64,000 nucleotides of DNA from QHXM01 sp032160705 (GCA_032160705.1 JAVHVE010000075.1:49941-113940); one strand, 5' to 3'. Shown: positions 24,980-33,797, counted from the stretch's first letter. Made by a program: numbers and translations. The notes: a model not told the origin generated them from the sequence alone.

Positions 24980-26392
24980 ATGTTCAGCTACAAACAGCAC
25001 TGGCTCAAAAATATCTACGACCGCCTGCCCGTCTCTCTGCAAAACCTGATGACTTCCGTCTACGGTCTGCAACACCGCCGCCGTGTGCGCGGGCGATACT
25101 ACTATGACTATCTTGAACAACTTCACAAGAGCCAGTGGGACTCTCCCTTAGAACTTGAGCGCAAGCAAAACGAAAAGTTAACCAAGTTCGTCTCCTATGC
25201 TTCGCTTCATAGCCCATACTGGCATCGAGTCTTCAGAGAACAAAAACTTGAACCGGACATGATTAAAAGTCCCGCAGACCTCGCACGCCTGCCGCTGCTG
25301 GAAAAGGAGACTGTTCGCTGCTCTCTTGATGAGCTTGTTTCGGACGAATATCGCAGCGGCGGTAAAAAGGCAGTCACCGTCCACACGAGCGGGACAACGG
25401 GCAAAGCTTTACGTCTCAAAATCAGCATCGAAGCCTGGCAGCGAGAGTATGCTTTTCGTGACGATCATCGAACATGGATGGGCATCAAGCCGGATGATCG
25501 TGTCGCGACGCTCGCCGGGCATCCCGTAGTTTCGACCAATCATTTGAAGCCTCCATTCTGGCGCAGGAATCGTGCGGAGAATCAAATCATCTTCTCCGCC
25601 CAACATCTCACCCCGGAGACAATGCCGCTCTACGTCGAGGAGTTGCACCGATTCCAGCCGCACCTTCTGCATGGCTACCCGTCGGCGCTTTATCTACTGG
25701 CGCTTTATCTTGATTCACAAAACATTCACACTCTACGCCCGCGAGCCGTCTACACGCATTCCGAGACGCTGCTCGACAATCAACGCGCGCTTCTTCAAAG
25801 GGCCTTCGGCTGTCACGTCTTCGACGGCTACGGGAATACGGAGCGCGTGGCATATATCGTCGAGTGTGGGCAGGGCTCTCTGCACGTCCGCATGGAACAT
25901 AGCGTCATTGAGTTTCTGCGAGCGGACGGCGAGGCTGCGCGCCCCGGCGAGATGGCCGAGATGGTTTGCACAGGTTTTGGCAACGAGGCGATGCCGCTCG
26001 TTCGCTACAGAGTCGGCGACTCGGCCATCTACACGGATCGTCCCTGCCCGTGTGGGAGAGGCGGGACGATTGTCGAAAAAATTCTGGGGCGCGTGGATGA
26101 CATTATTGTCACACCGGATGGCAGGCACGTCGGACGCCTGGATCACGTCTTCAAAGATTTGCTCAACGTCGTCGAAGCGCAGATTGTGCAGGAAAGAATT
26201 GATGCTGTCCGGGTCAGATTGGTCAAGCGGCCTGAGTTCGGCGCGGAAGACATGAAGACCTTAGAGCGTGAGTTGCGTTTACGTTTGGGGACGAAGATGA
26301 AGCTGGAATACGAATTCGTTGAAAGCATTCCGCGCGAGGCCAACGGGAAATTCCGTGCGGTCATCTCGAAAGTCGCGCTCAGTATCACTTGA
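24980..26392 (+). CDS. PaaK/CapK-like adenylate-forming enzyme
   Basis: 470 aa of the phenylacetate-CoA ligase/CapK/coenzyme F390 synthetase family (ANL superfamily). P-loop-like VHTSGTTGKALRLKIS near 145, HLLHGYPSALYLLALYL, VYTHSETLLDNQRALLQRAFG, DGYGNTERVAYIVECG, and the hinge YRVGDSAIY...CPCGRGGTIVEKILGRVDDII. Residues PCPCGRGG form the Cys-rich turn usual in the family. In surface-polysaccharide clusters such proteins are thought to activate an acid for transfer to sugar. Its stop overlaps the convergent glycosyltransferase by eight bases. Confidence 0.87.
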   Translation: MFSYKQHWLKNIYDRLPVSLQNLMTSVYGLQHRRRVRGRYYYDYLEQLHKSQWDSPLELERKQNEKLTKFVSYASLHSPYWHRVFREQKLEPDMIKSPADLARLPLLEKETVRCSLDELVSDEYRSGGKKAVTVHTSGTTGKALRLKISIEAWQREYAFRDDHRTWMGIKPDDRVATLAGHPVVSTNHLKPPFWRRNRAENQIIFSAQHLTPETMPLYVEELHRFQPHLLHGYPSALYLLALYLDSQNIHTLRPRAVYTHSETLLDNQRALLQRAFGCHVFDGYGNTERVAYIVECGQGSLHVRMEHSVIEFLRADGEAARPGEMAEMVCTGFGNEAMPLVRYRVGDSAIYTDRPCPCGRGGTIVEKILGRVDDIIVTPDGRHVGRLDHVFKDLLNVVEAQIVQERIDAVRVRLVKRPEFGAEDMKTLERELRLRLGTKMKLEYEFVESIPREANGKFRAVISKVALSIT

Positions 26393-27605
26393 GCTGCGCG
26401 TTGCTTTCAGCCAACCCGCCCATCTTCTTACTGAGCGCTTCTTCGATCATCTCGCTCACCCATTCGGCGCGAGCATCCCATGTCCCTGCGGCAACTGCGT
26501 TCTGACGGGCACGCGCCGCTTCCTTATCCGTATCGAGCAAAGCTTCCTCGACCAGACGAAGAAAGTCATCGCGGCTGTGGGCAATACGCAACGGCCCTTC
26601 GAGATGTTCATACTCAGGAAGCGGCGAGATGACAACAGGCTTGCCGGTCGCCAGGTATTCGCGCACCTTGATGGCCGAGCCGTAACTCGTGAAAGCGACT
26701 TCCGTTTCCCAGGGCAGCACGCAGATGTCGAAACCAGCCGCATACCTGGGCAACTCGTCATACGAGACGGGCGGCAGAAAATGAGTGTTCGGCAAATCCT
26801 CAATCTCGATTCCACGCGCCTTGTTGCCGATAAAAATCCAGTTCCAGTCAGGGTGCTCGCGCGCAGCCTGTTTGATTAACTCCTGATCGAGCAGCCACGT
26901 TTCAGTCGCCCCGAAATAACCTAGACGCGGATGTGGAATTGCTGCGACCTCTGGAGCGACTTCCAGCTCACCACTTCCGACCTTCGACCAGTGCTCGAAA
27001 TCAACAGCCTGCTCCAACAGGTAGGAACGCTCACGCCCGCGCGTCGCTTCCATGAGAAGTTTTCGCCCAGAGTAAAAAATAATATCAGCGGCATCGAGCG
27101 CGCGTTCGTGAAGACTACGAATAGTCGCCGGATCGGTCGCATGATCCATCGTGTTCGCGTCATACTTGTCCGACACCTGATAGACCACCAGCGATTCATC
27201 CATTCGCCCGATCATCTCAACCGCCGTCGGAATGGCGATCCACAAAATGGGACGCGAGAGGCCGCGCCTGCGCGCCAACGCTCCGATTTGCAGGCTCAGG
27301 AGATGACGGTTGGCGGCGCGCGATGCGCGGCTGCCGAAGAAGGGAAGCGCGGCGGGCGAAACGACCGTGATGCCTTCAGGCGTGGTGCGCGCGAGTTTCG
27401 CGTAAGAGCGAAGTTTCCTAACAATGCGCGGCAGCAAATCCTTGTTGGAGAGCGAGGCCAGCCCCATCGAAATCGAATTCACGAAGATGACCTTGTTCCC
27501 TGCGCGAGCGAAGCGGCGCATCAGGTGATTCTTCGAGTGCGGGTGGTGATACCACCAATCCTCGCCGCCGAAGCAGATGATGGATTTTCCTGAGAAAATT
27601 GGCAA
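26385..27605 (-). CDS. Glycosyltransferase (GT1/GT4-like)
   Basis: 406 aa GT-B type enzyme. N-terminus SIICFGGEDWWYHHPHSKNHLMRRFARAGNKVIFVNS, linker LLEQAVDFEHWSKV, then the donor domain PRLGYFGATETWLL, WNWIFIGNK, and GSAIKVREYLATGKPVVISPLPEYEHL with the acidic residue typical of the nucleotide-sugar site. The start is a TTG at 27605, adjoining the TAA of the kinase gene; no ATG is available before codon 29. The first ~27 codons recur as fragments at 29114 and 31181, showing that a family of related genes once occupied this spot. Confidence 0.85.
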   Translation of the reverse strand: MPIFSGKSIICFGGEDWWYHHPHSKNHLMRRFARAGNKVIFVNSISMGLASLSNKDLLPRIVRKLRSYAKLARTTPEGITVVSPAALPFFGSRASRAANRHLLSLQIGALARRRGLSRPILWIAIPTAVEMIGRMDESLVVYQVSDKYDANTMDHATDPATIRSLHERALDAADIIFYSGRKLLMEATRGRERSYLLEQAVDFEHWSKVGSGELEVAPEVAAIPHPRLGYFGATETWLLDQELIKQAAREHPDWNWIFIGNKARGIEIEDLPNTHFLPPVSYDELPRYAAGFDICVLPWETEVAFTSYGSAIKVREYLATGKPVVISPLPEYEHLEGPLRIAHSRDDFLRLVEEALLDTDKEAARARQNAVAAGTWDARAEWVSEMIEEALSKKMGGLAESNAQLK

Positions 27606-27608
27606 CTT
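27529..27608 (-). repeat. Left copy of an 80-bp direct repeat (glycosyltransferase 5' end)
   Basis: Counted by eye, 75 of 80 positions match 31197-31276. Four of the five differences are synonymous in the glycosyltransferase frame (one Ser/Thr change). The homology starts inside the kinase stop codon (TAAG), which marks the junction of the inserted DNA. Confidence 0.8.
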
Positions 27609-29076
27609 ATTTGATTATGCGCACTGTGAATCTGTCATTTTTCTGTCGTCCAAGATAATCCCACTCTCCGCTCATTTCATCTCCCTGAATTGTCCCTTCC
27701 AATTTGTAGGTAATAGTATAATTAGAATTAGAATTAGAAGTGGAAAAGATGTCATTACTGCGTGTGCCTGTGACATTCATTAACACCTTGTCACCCTGTC
27801 TCGTCCATGTGCTGTAGTCAATATCTCCGTCCTTCCAAAGCACTTGCATTCTCCCATTTTGCCTAAAATTGAAAATTATTTCGGCTTCACCACTATCCCA
27901 GAATTTTTTCCCTTTCCAGTCTGTCCCTTCGAGATTTATCACAGTCGTAGGTGAAGGCGATGGACTAGGGGTAACCGTTGGGCTCGGAGACGCCATATTG
28001 CTTGACTGATTGCTGTTTGAGGCAGTGGTAGACGCAATAGAGGTGTTGGTTGAAGTATTGGCTGTTGCCGTATATATGTTGGCAGGATTATTCGTCCTGC
28101 TGCGAGACCGACTAATGAAGGTATAAATGAAATAACCACTGATGAGTGCTATCCCAATCCAAGCCATCACAATGCCAACCGTCCTGAGAGGCAATCGGTT
28201 GGGCCTTGGTCGAATAATCGTTTTCGCATCGCTGAACGAGATGAATTGACTGGCATCCTTTAAAGCCTGACGCATCTGAGCCGCCGAAGAAAAGCGTTGC
28301 TCCGCATCTATCGCCATTCCTTTCCTCAACACGTCGGAGACGGGAGCCGTCAACTGCGGGTTCACTTCACTGGCTGGCCGGAGTGTATCGGAGCGTCCAC
28401 CGATCAGAGCGCCAGCGCGGGTCGAGACATCAGACGGCGTAAAGTTCGTTAACAACTTGTACATCGTCGCGGCTAGAGAATAGAGGTCACTGCGCGGGTC
28501 TGTGCCTGTCCCATGCACCTGTTCAAGAGGAGCATAGTTTGGCGTGTAGCCAAAGATACTCCCCGACGTAGTGACTCTCGATATTTGTCCGGCGAATCCT
28601 TTGGCTAACCCGAAGTCGAGCAGGATGATTTGCCCCGAATGTGATAGCTTTAGATTCTGCGGCTTGATGTCGCGGTGAATTACCGGTGGGTTCTGCTGGT
28701 GTAGATAACTCAAAGCATCGAGTAGCTGGTCAGCCCATTGCAGCACTTCCTCAGATGTGAAAGCGCCGCCTCTCTTTTCCAGCATGTCCGCAAGGTCATC
28801 GCCTTCAACATAGTCCATGACAAGAAACTGGCCGTCGTTCTCTGTGAAGTGGTCAATCACTCTCGTCATCGCCGGATGGCGAAGTTTGTTCAGCAGGCGT
28901 GCTTCACGCTCGAACTGTTTACGAAGGGTTTCATCCGCGAAGTGTGTCTCTTTGATGGCTACTTCGCTGTCGAATCGCCCGTCTATCGCCAGATAGACGC
29001 TGCCCATCCCGCCTTCGCCCAGCTTGCGGATGATGCGATAACGAGATTGCAGGACTGTCTCTGGTGCGAGCGGCAT
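27607..29076 (-). CDS. Transmembrane Ser/Thr protein kinase with extracytoplasmic beta-rich domain
   Basis: 489 aa from ATG 29076. The kinase domain covers about 10-275: glycine loop LGEGGMGSVY, catalytic Lys in VAIK-type EVAIKETHF, IHRDIKPQNLKL, LLDFGLAKGF and YAPLEQVHGTGTDPRSDLYSL. A TM helix follows (GIVMAWIGIALISGYFIY), then a Thr/Ser/Asn/Pro-rich linker, then about 110 residues outside the membrane (LEGTDWKGKKFWDSGEAEIIFNF to the end) that look like a small beta-barrel sensing or binding domain. Codon use and base composition are more AT-rich than the flanks, which fits lateral arrival. The stop abuts the next gene's start. Confidence 0.9.
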   Translation of the reverse strand: MPLAPETVLQSRYRIIRKLGEGGMGSVYLAIDGRFDSEVAIKETHFADETLRKQFEREARLLNKLRHPAMTRVIDHFTENDGQFLVMDYVEGDDLADMLEKRGGAFTSEEVLQWADQLLDALSYLHQQNPPVIHRDIKPQNLKLSHSGQIILLDFGLAKGFAGQISRVTTSGSIFGYTPNYAPLEQVHGTGTDPRSDLYSLAATMYKLLTNFTPSDVSTRAGALIGGRSDTLRPASEVNPQLTAPVSDVLRKGMAIDAEQRFSSAAQMRQALKDASQFISFSDAKTIIRPRPNRLPLRTVGIVMAWIGIALISGYFIYTFISRSRSRTNNPANIYTATANTSTNTSIASTTASNSNQSSNMASPSPTVTPSPSPSPTTVINLEGTDWKGKKFWDSGEAEIIFNFRQNGRMQVLWKDGDIDYSTWTRQGDKVLMNVTGTRSNDIFSTSNSNSNYTITYKLEGTIQGDEMSGEWDYLGRQKNDRFTVRIIK

Positions 29077-29113
29077 ATCTTCATTTGAAGGGCTAGAATC
29101 TGAACGGCTTGAA

Positions 29114-29218
29114 CTATTGGGCGCGCATCTTATCTCGAAACCCTTTCGAGAGCGAGTGTGGGTGTTGATACCAATCCTCGCCGCCGAAGCAGACAATATT
29201 TTTTCCTTGTAGGATTGA
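29114..29218 (-). pseudogene. 5' fragment of a second glycosyltransferase gene
   Basis: The frame encodes ILQGKNIVCFGGEDWYQHPHS, clearly related to the start of the glycosyltransferase at 27605 (GKSIICFGGEDWWYHHPHS), then diverges (LSKGFRDKMRAQ) and stops. It lies between the kinase start and the methyltransferase stop, so the rest of that gene is gone. It is more diverged than the copy at 31181. Confidence 0.75.
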
Positions 29219-29231
29219 GGCTTTTGTGCGT

Positions 29232-30221
29232 TTACAGGAAGCTATCGAAGCGGAACTTGCTTCCCTCCAAATACTCTTGGAAAATTTCAATGGCAACCCA
29301 CCGACGATTAAGACTCTCAGCTACTGCTCCGGTTGTGTTTGAACCAGCGAACGGGTCAACTATCACATCGTCCTCTTCTGTGAGTAACTTGATGAAAAAT
29401 TCCGGTAGAGCCGCCGGGAACCTTGCGGGATGGATTTTGACCCCACTCTCTTTACATTTTTTTGTGTAGCTGTCATTCGCTGCATTGTTGCCGAACTTCA
29501 GAAGGTCACTCGGCATCTCATTTTCAAACACATTAGATGGGATTGAGCCACCCGCATCTACCTTATCAAAGCTTGCCCTAATATTATGTCCTGATGGACG
29601 CACCGTCGTGCGAACCCCTCTTTGATTCAACCGGAGCATATCCTCACTGTAAGGCTTAAGCACATGTCGATTATTAGCTTTCGGGTATGGAGTCTTAGAC
29701 AGCCACCAGACATGCTCGACTGCGTCCTTAACGCGGATTCGCCTTACCGTCACCCATTCCGCAGGCATCGGAAGCTTAGCGGGGTTATACCAATAAAACT
29801 CTTGTGCTAAATGAAAGCCGAGCGTCTCAACTAATTCAATAAGTAACTTATATTGGTATACCGAGCGTGTCGGTAAGCCTTTGTTATAACTCCCACCTAT
29901 ATTCAATACGAAGCTTCCATCATCCTTTAATACTCTAAATATTTCTTTAGCGAAGGGCAGGAACCATTCACCATAATTTGCCTTACCTACGTTTCCATAC
30001 TCTTTCTTAAAGTGTAGGGCGTAGGGAGGCGACGTAATGACTGCATTAACCGACCTTTCTGGTAGAGCCTGTAATATTTCATGCGAATCAGCCAGATAAG
30101 CGACGCCAACGCCAGTGCTGTAATAAGGAACGAATTCCGATATTGATACCCTAGGATGAGACGTAGTGGCGAAGCTCATTTGTTGCTGCTTAACAGGAGA
30201 CATAATATTTTCTATAGTCAC
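29232..30221 (-). CDS. Site-specific DNA methyltransferase (beta class, N4-cytosine or N6-adenine)
   Basis: 329 aa modification enzyme of a type II-like system. The catalytic motif IV SPPY (AVITSPPYALHFKKEYG) near residue 63 precedes the SAM motif I DPFAGSNTTG (about 295), the beta-class order. SPPY is typical of N4-cytosine enzymes. EIFRVLKDDGSFVLNIGGSY and HPARFPAALPEFFIKLL are further family marks. Between motifs lies a presumed target-recognition region (about 130-270). It is transcribed away from the HTH and endonuclease genes. AT-rich relative to the genome context. Confidence 0.93.
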   Translation of the reverse strand: MTIENIMSPVKQQQMSFATTSHPRVSISEFVPYYSTGVGVAYLADSHEILQALPERSVNAVITSPPYALHFKKEYGNVGKANYGEWFLPFAKEIFRVLKDDGSFVLNIGGSYNKGLPTRSVYQYKLLIELVETLGFHLAQEFYWYNPAKLPMPAEWVTVRRIRVKDAVEHVWWLSKTPYPKANNRHVLKPYSEDMLRLNQRGVRTTVRPSGHNIRASFDKVDAGGSIPSNVFENEMPSDLLKFGNNAANDSYTKKCKESGVKIHPARFPAALPEFFIKLLTEEDDVIVDPFAGSNTTGAVAESLNRRWVAIEIFQEYLEGSKFRFDSFL

Positions 30222-30269
30222 TTTTAATTAAAACACATACAATAACTGCCATTAGATTTTACGTAAATG

Positions 30270-30286
30270 GGTTGACGACGTCAACC
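30270..30286. promoter_or_regulatory. Palindrome in the divergent promoter of the restriction-modification module
   Basis: GGTTGAC-GAC-GTCAACC, seven-base arms around three bases. It lies 49 bases before the methyltransferase start and 11 bases before the HTH gene start. This is the place expected for an operator that times methyltransferase and nuclease expression. ATTAGATT is repeated on either side (30251 and 30303). Confidence 0.55.
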
Positions 30287-30296
30287 AATTACCATC

Positions 30297-30605
30297 TTGC
30301 AATTAGATTCTACAGATGACTGGATAACACAAGCCGAAGCCGCACGACTTCGGAACGTATCGCGGCAGTCTATTACAAAGCTGGTCAAAAAAGGTAGATT
30401 TAGAACGCTGATAGTAGGTACCCAAGCTTTCCTCTCACGCAACGACGTTCTTAACTATAAACCCCAAACCGCAGGACGACCTAAAACCAATCAATCAGAT
30501 GACTCCAAAAGATCAAATATTACAACTGCTCGAAGCCTGCAACGAAGAAGAACGAAGAGAGATATTGCAACGCATAAGGCAAACAGTGCCGATACATCCG
30601 ATTGA
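30297..30605 (+). CDS. Small helix-turn-helix protein, possible controller of the restriction-modification module
   Basis: 102 aa. Residues 8-52 form an excisionase/MerR-like HTH: DDWITQAEAARLRNVSRQSITKLVKKGRFRTLIVGTQAFLSRNDVLNY. The remaining tail is Arg/Lys/Thr-rich and is read in a different frame over the first 107 bases of the endonuclease gene, so its real end may be irrelevant to function. Start is a TTG without a Shine-Dalgarno, perhaps leaderless; no ATG is in frame. Position and operator suggest a role like the C proteins of restriction systems, though its fold is of another HTH type. That role is inference. Confidence 0.65.
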   Translation: MQLDSTDDWITQAEAARLRNVSRQSITKLVKKGRFRTLIVGTQAFLSRNDVLNYKPQTAGRPKTNQSDDSKRSNITTARSLQRRRTKRDIATHKANSADTSD

Positions 30606-31167
30606 GGCGAAGCTTAACACTTCGGCAGAAGTTATCCTTGAAGCGATTGACCGCGCAAGTGATCTCACCCTTCGCGGCATTCGCGGCATTATTGCAGAAG
30701 CTTCCTTTCTGGTTAACGTTCTAAATAAATTAGAAGGATGGAGGGAGATAACACCGCCCGGAGATTTTCCTTATGACTTTCTTATCAAGGATGCAATCGG
30801 ACAAATAAAGATACAAGTGAAAATGCAGCGAAAGGAGCGTGGGAATCCCAAGGTTACAAGGTCAGGCAAGTACGTTGTCGAGACACAAAGAACTAGAGGT
30901 GGAATAGACGCTACGACTGGCGAAGAAACTAGACCTTATCGCTTTGGCGAGTTTGACCTCCTTGCGGTTTCAATGCATCCATCAACGGGCGATTGGGGCA
31001 GGTTTATGTGCACAGTTGGGAATTGGCTTGTACCACGTCGAGGAGCACCTACACAGCTTGAAACATTGCAACCAGTATCAATCAATCCTAATGATGATTG
31101 GACAGATAACTTGCTCACAAGCATCGAATGGTTTAGGTCAGGTCATATCAAAACTATCAGTCTTTAA
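30499..31167 (+). CDS. Putative type II restriction endonuclease
   Basis: 222 aa. Not assigned to a known specificity. After a helical N-terminus (LLEACNEEERREILQRIRQ) the core has PPGDFPYDFLIKDAIGQIKIQVKMQRKERG, which fits a PD-(D/E)xK active site with QxK in place of ExK, and YRFGEFDLLAVSMHPSTG further on, a strand common in restriction nucleases that handle a Phe-Asp pair. The divergent partner is a DNA methyltransferase, which is the strongest evidence. ATG 30499 lies inside the HTH gene's 3' part. AT-rich like the rest of the insert. Confidence 0.78.
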   Translation: MTPKDQILQLLEACNEEERREILQRIRQTVPIHPIEAKLNTSAEVILEAIDRASDLTLRGIRGIIAEASFLVNVLNKLEGWREITPPGDFPYDFLIKDAIGQIKIQVKMQRKERGNPKVTRSGKYVVETQRTRGGIDATTGEETRPYRFGEFDLLAVSMHPSTGDWGRFMCTVGNWLVPRRGAPTQLETLQPVSINPNDDWTDNLLTSIEWFRSGHIKTISL

Positions 31168-31180
31168 GTAATATCAGCAC

Positions 31181-31276
31181 TCAGTCCATCAAATGGTTCT
31201 TCGAGTGTGGGTGGTGGTACCACCAATCCTCGCCGCCGAAGCAGATGATGGATTTCCCTGTGAAGATTGGCAACTT
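31181..31276 (-). pseudogene. 5' fragment of a third glycosyltransferase gene; right copy of the 80-bp direct repeat
   Basis: Encodes LPIFTGKSIICFGGEDWWYHHPH-SKNHLM followed at once by Asp and TGA; nearly identical to the start of the gene at 27605. Differences from that copy are mostly synonymous, so both diverged as functional genes before this one was cut. The truncation point is where the restriction-modification DNA begins. Confidence 0.8.
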
Positions 31277-31314
31277 TCCGAAGCTTTCTATGCTGATTTC
31301 GCCTTTGTGATAAT

Positions 31315-32574
31315 TTAATTGCCTCCCTTGGCTTCTAATTGCTTCGCTCTGTCGCGCGCCTCTTGCGCTTCCTGGCTTCTACCTTGAGATTCTAAAGCAC
31401 GCGCAAGTCCCTCAAAGGTGAAATAATCGTTTGGCACAAGCTGGATGGCTTTACGATATTCGGCTTCCGCTTCCCTGTACTTTCCCTGATTCCACAGAGC
31501 ATCTCCGAGATTGCTATAAAACACATCTTCATTAGGATTCAGGCGGATCGACTCTCTTGATTCCACCTCCGCCTCTGCATATTTTTTCAGCGCAACCTGC
31601 ACAAGGGAGAGATTATTATGGTAAGAAGAATTATTAGGGTTGAGACTGATAGCCTGACGCACGGCAGATTCCGCATCCGCAAGTTTCTCCTGACGAAGCA
31701 GAGACCATGCGAGTGTGTCATAAGAACCGGGCGCTTTCGGCTCTAACTCGATAGCCTCACGCGCTTCCATCTCAGCTTCAGGTTTCTTTCCCTGTAGCAG
31801 TAAGACTGATGAGAGATTACCGTGATACCAGGAACTATCTTGATGAATTTTAATTGCCTGCCTGTATGCTGCCTCGGCCTCAGCGTACTTTTGCTGTCCT
31901 CACAACGAACTGCCCAGGCCGTTATTGAACTCGGCATCATTCGGATTTGCTTGCAGGGCGATTCTATCTTCCGCCTCTGCCTCGGTGAATTTATCCTGCA
32001 AACGCAAAGCTGCTCCTAAAGTGCCGTGCGCTGAAGCGTCGTTGGGATTTGAGCGCAGGGATTCCCTCGCTAACCTTTCCGCTTCTTTGCCTTCAGCCAA
32101 ACCCTCAGCATCCTTTCTCTGGTCATGAAGTAGTTGCCCGAGCCTGACGTGCCAGAGAGCATTATTCGGTTCGGAGCTGGCCGCCTCTTTGTAAAGCTTC
32201 TCGGCTTCTGCCCATTTCTCTTGAAGCCGTAAAGTTCTGCCTTGCTCATCACGCGTTAATGACGAACCGCGTCCTGCGAAGACGAAGAGGGTGATGCCGA
32301 TAGCTATTAAGGCGACTCCCAGCCCACCGATAGCCCACCACTTTTTTGAGGGGCGTGCTGCATGAGTGAACGGAGTTGGCTGTGGAGAAGTCTCTACGGG
32401 AGGTCTTGGTAAAGCGACTGCCGCCGCTGCCTCTGTCGGGGGCTCGCGGAGTGTATGTTCAGGGGCAATCAGTGCAGACGGCTGGTCAAACGGCGCAGAA
32501 AGAATTGCTCCGTCAACCAGGCAGAAGGTGAACGCATCCTCGAAAGTGCGACTACATGTGGGGCAATGCTTCAT
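31315..32574 (-). pseudogene. Zinc-ribbon/TM/TPR protein gene interrupted by one in-frame UGA
   Basis: A single frame of about 420 codons broken once by TGA at 31900-31902 (codon 225). N-terminal zinc ribbon (MKHCPTCSRTFEDAFTFCLVDG), Pro-rich linker, one TM helix (WWAIGGLGVALIAIGITLFVF), then about eight TPR units. The stop falls in GLGSSL-stop-GQQKYAEAEAAYRQA, where the equivalent place in another repeat reads GDALWNQGKYREAEAEYRKA, so a Trp TGG has become TGA. Both halves keep good TPR coding, so the change is recent, or is a sequencing error. ATG 32574 is used. It would be a membrane-bound scaffold facing outward. Confidence 0.8.
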
Positions 32575-32797
32575 GTTATTCGTCCACCTCACACAGAATT
32601 GAAGGTCTCTTGCTATCGAGCTGTTAAAGAGCGAATGGCTGAACCGGCTAGCAGAGCGTGCATCTTAACGTAGTTTGGTCTTGGGCGCGAGAACTTCCTG
32701 ACGCCGAAAAAGTGCGGCTTAACGAAGGTTTGCGCGCGGCAGTTGCTGGCGCGTATCATTTGAACGTGTAGGTAAATTCCGAGGAAGAGGTTAAGAA

Positions 32798-33772
32798 ATG
32801 TCGGATATTGTTCATCGCCCGCGACGACTGCGCCGGAGTGAAGCTTTGCGGGCGCTGGTGCGCGAGACGCAGCTTGCGCCTGAAGATTTTATTCTGCCGC
32901 TCTTCGCCTGTCCGGGCGAAAATGTGAGGCGCGAAATCTCGTCCATGCCCGGCGTTTACAATTTATCTGTGGACGAGATCGTGCGTGAAGCGACCAATGC
33001 TTACGAGCTGGGAGTTCGCGGCGTAATTCTCTTCGGCTTGCCGGAAACGAAAGATGAAACCGCGTCGGGAGCCTACGCCGACAAGGGCATCGTCCAGCAG
33101 GCGACGCGCGCCCTCAAACGCGCCCTGCCAGACCTCGTCGTCATCTGTGATACATGCCTCTGCGAATATACTTCGCACGGGCATTGCGGCGTGGTGCGCA
33201 AAGGTGAAGTCTTGAATGACGAATCACTGGAATTGCTCGCGCGCACGGCGCTTAGTCAGGCCGAGGCCGGAGCGGACATCGTTGCACCGTCGGCCATGAT
33301 GGACGGACAGGTCGGCGCGATTCGTGAGATTCTGGACGGGGCGGGGCTGGAGAGCGTGTCCATCATGTCTTACGCCGTCAAATACGCTTCCGCTTTCTAC
33401 GGGCCGTTTCGCGAGGCGGCAGATAGCGCGCCTGCTTTCGGCGACCGGCGCGCTTACCAGATGGATGCAGCGAACGCGCGTGAAGCTCTGCGCGAAGCCG
33501 AGCTTGATTACTCGGAAGGCGCGGACATCCTGATGGTCAAGCCTGCGACCGCGTATCTGGACATCTTGAAGCAGGTGCATGATCGCTTTGATCTACCGCT
33601 CGCCGCCTATCACGTTTCGGGCGAGTACGCGATGATTAAAGCGGCGGCTGAGAGGGGCTGGATAGACGAACGCCGCGTCATGCTCGAAACTTTAACCGGC
33701 ATCAAGCGCGCCGGAGCAGACATCATCATTACTTACTACGCTCAGGAAGCTGTCCGGGCTCTCAGACAGTAG
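32798..33772 (+). CDS. hemB: Porphobilinogen synthase (delta-aminolevulinate dehydratase)
   Basis: Condenses two 5-aminolevulinate molecules to porphobilinogen in tetrapyrrole synthesis. 324 aa, full length. Zinc-site cysteines in DTCLCEYTSHGHCGVV, first catalytic Lys in MSYAVKYASAFYGPFR, second in LMVKPATAYLDIL, plus YQMDAANAREALRE and AAYHVSGEYAMIKAA. ATG 32798 is preceded by GAAGAGG. It is a single gene on the plus strand, with REP-like palindromes after it. Confidence 0.98.
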   Translation: MSDIVHRPRRLRRSEALRALVRETQLAPEDFILPLFACPGENVRREISSMPGVYNLSVDEIVREATNAYELGVRGVILFGLPETKDETASGAYADKGIVQQATRALKRALPDLVVICDTCLCEYTSHGHCGVVRKGEVLNDESLELLARTALSQAEAGADIVAPSAMMDGQVGAIREILDGAGLESVSIMSYAVKYASAFYGPFREAADSAPAFGDRRAYQMDAANAREALREAELDYSEGADILMVKPATAYLDILKQVHDRFDLPLAAYHVSGEYAMIKAAAERGWIDERRVMLETLTGIKRAGADIIITYYAQEAVRALRQ

Positions 33773-33797
33773 CTGGTAAAAGGTCGCTACGTATTCC

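Noticed and set aside
31900..31902. UGA in the TPR gene as a selenocysteine codon
   Set aside because: The aligned residue in sister repeats is Trp, there is no Cys/Sec-type context, and no clear hairpin follows the codon.
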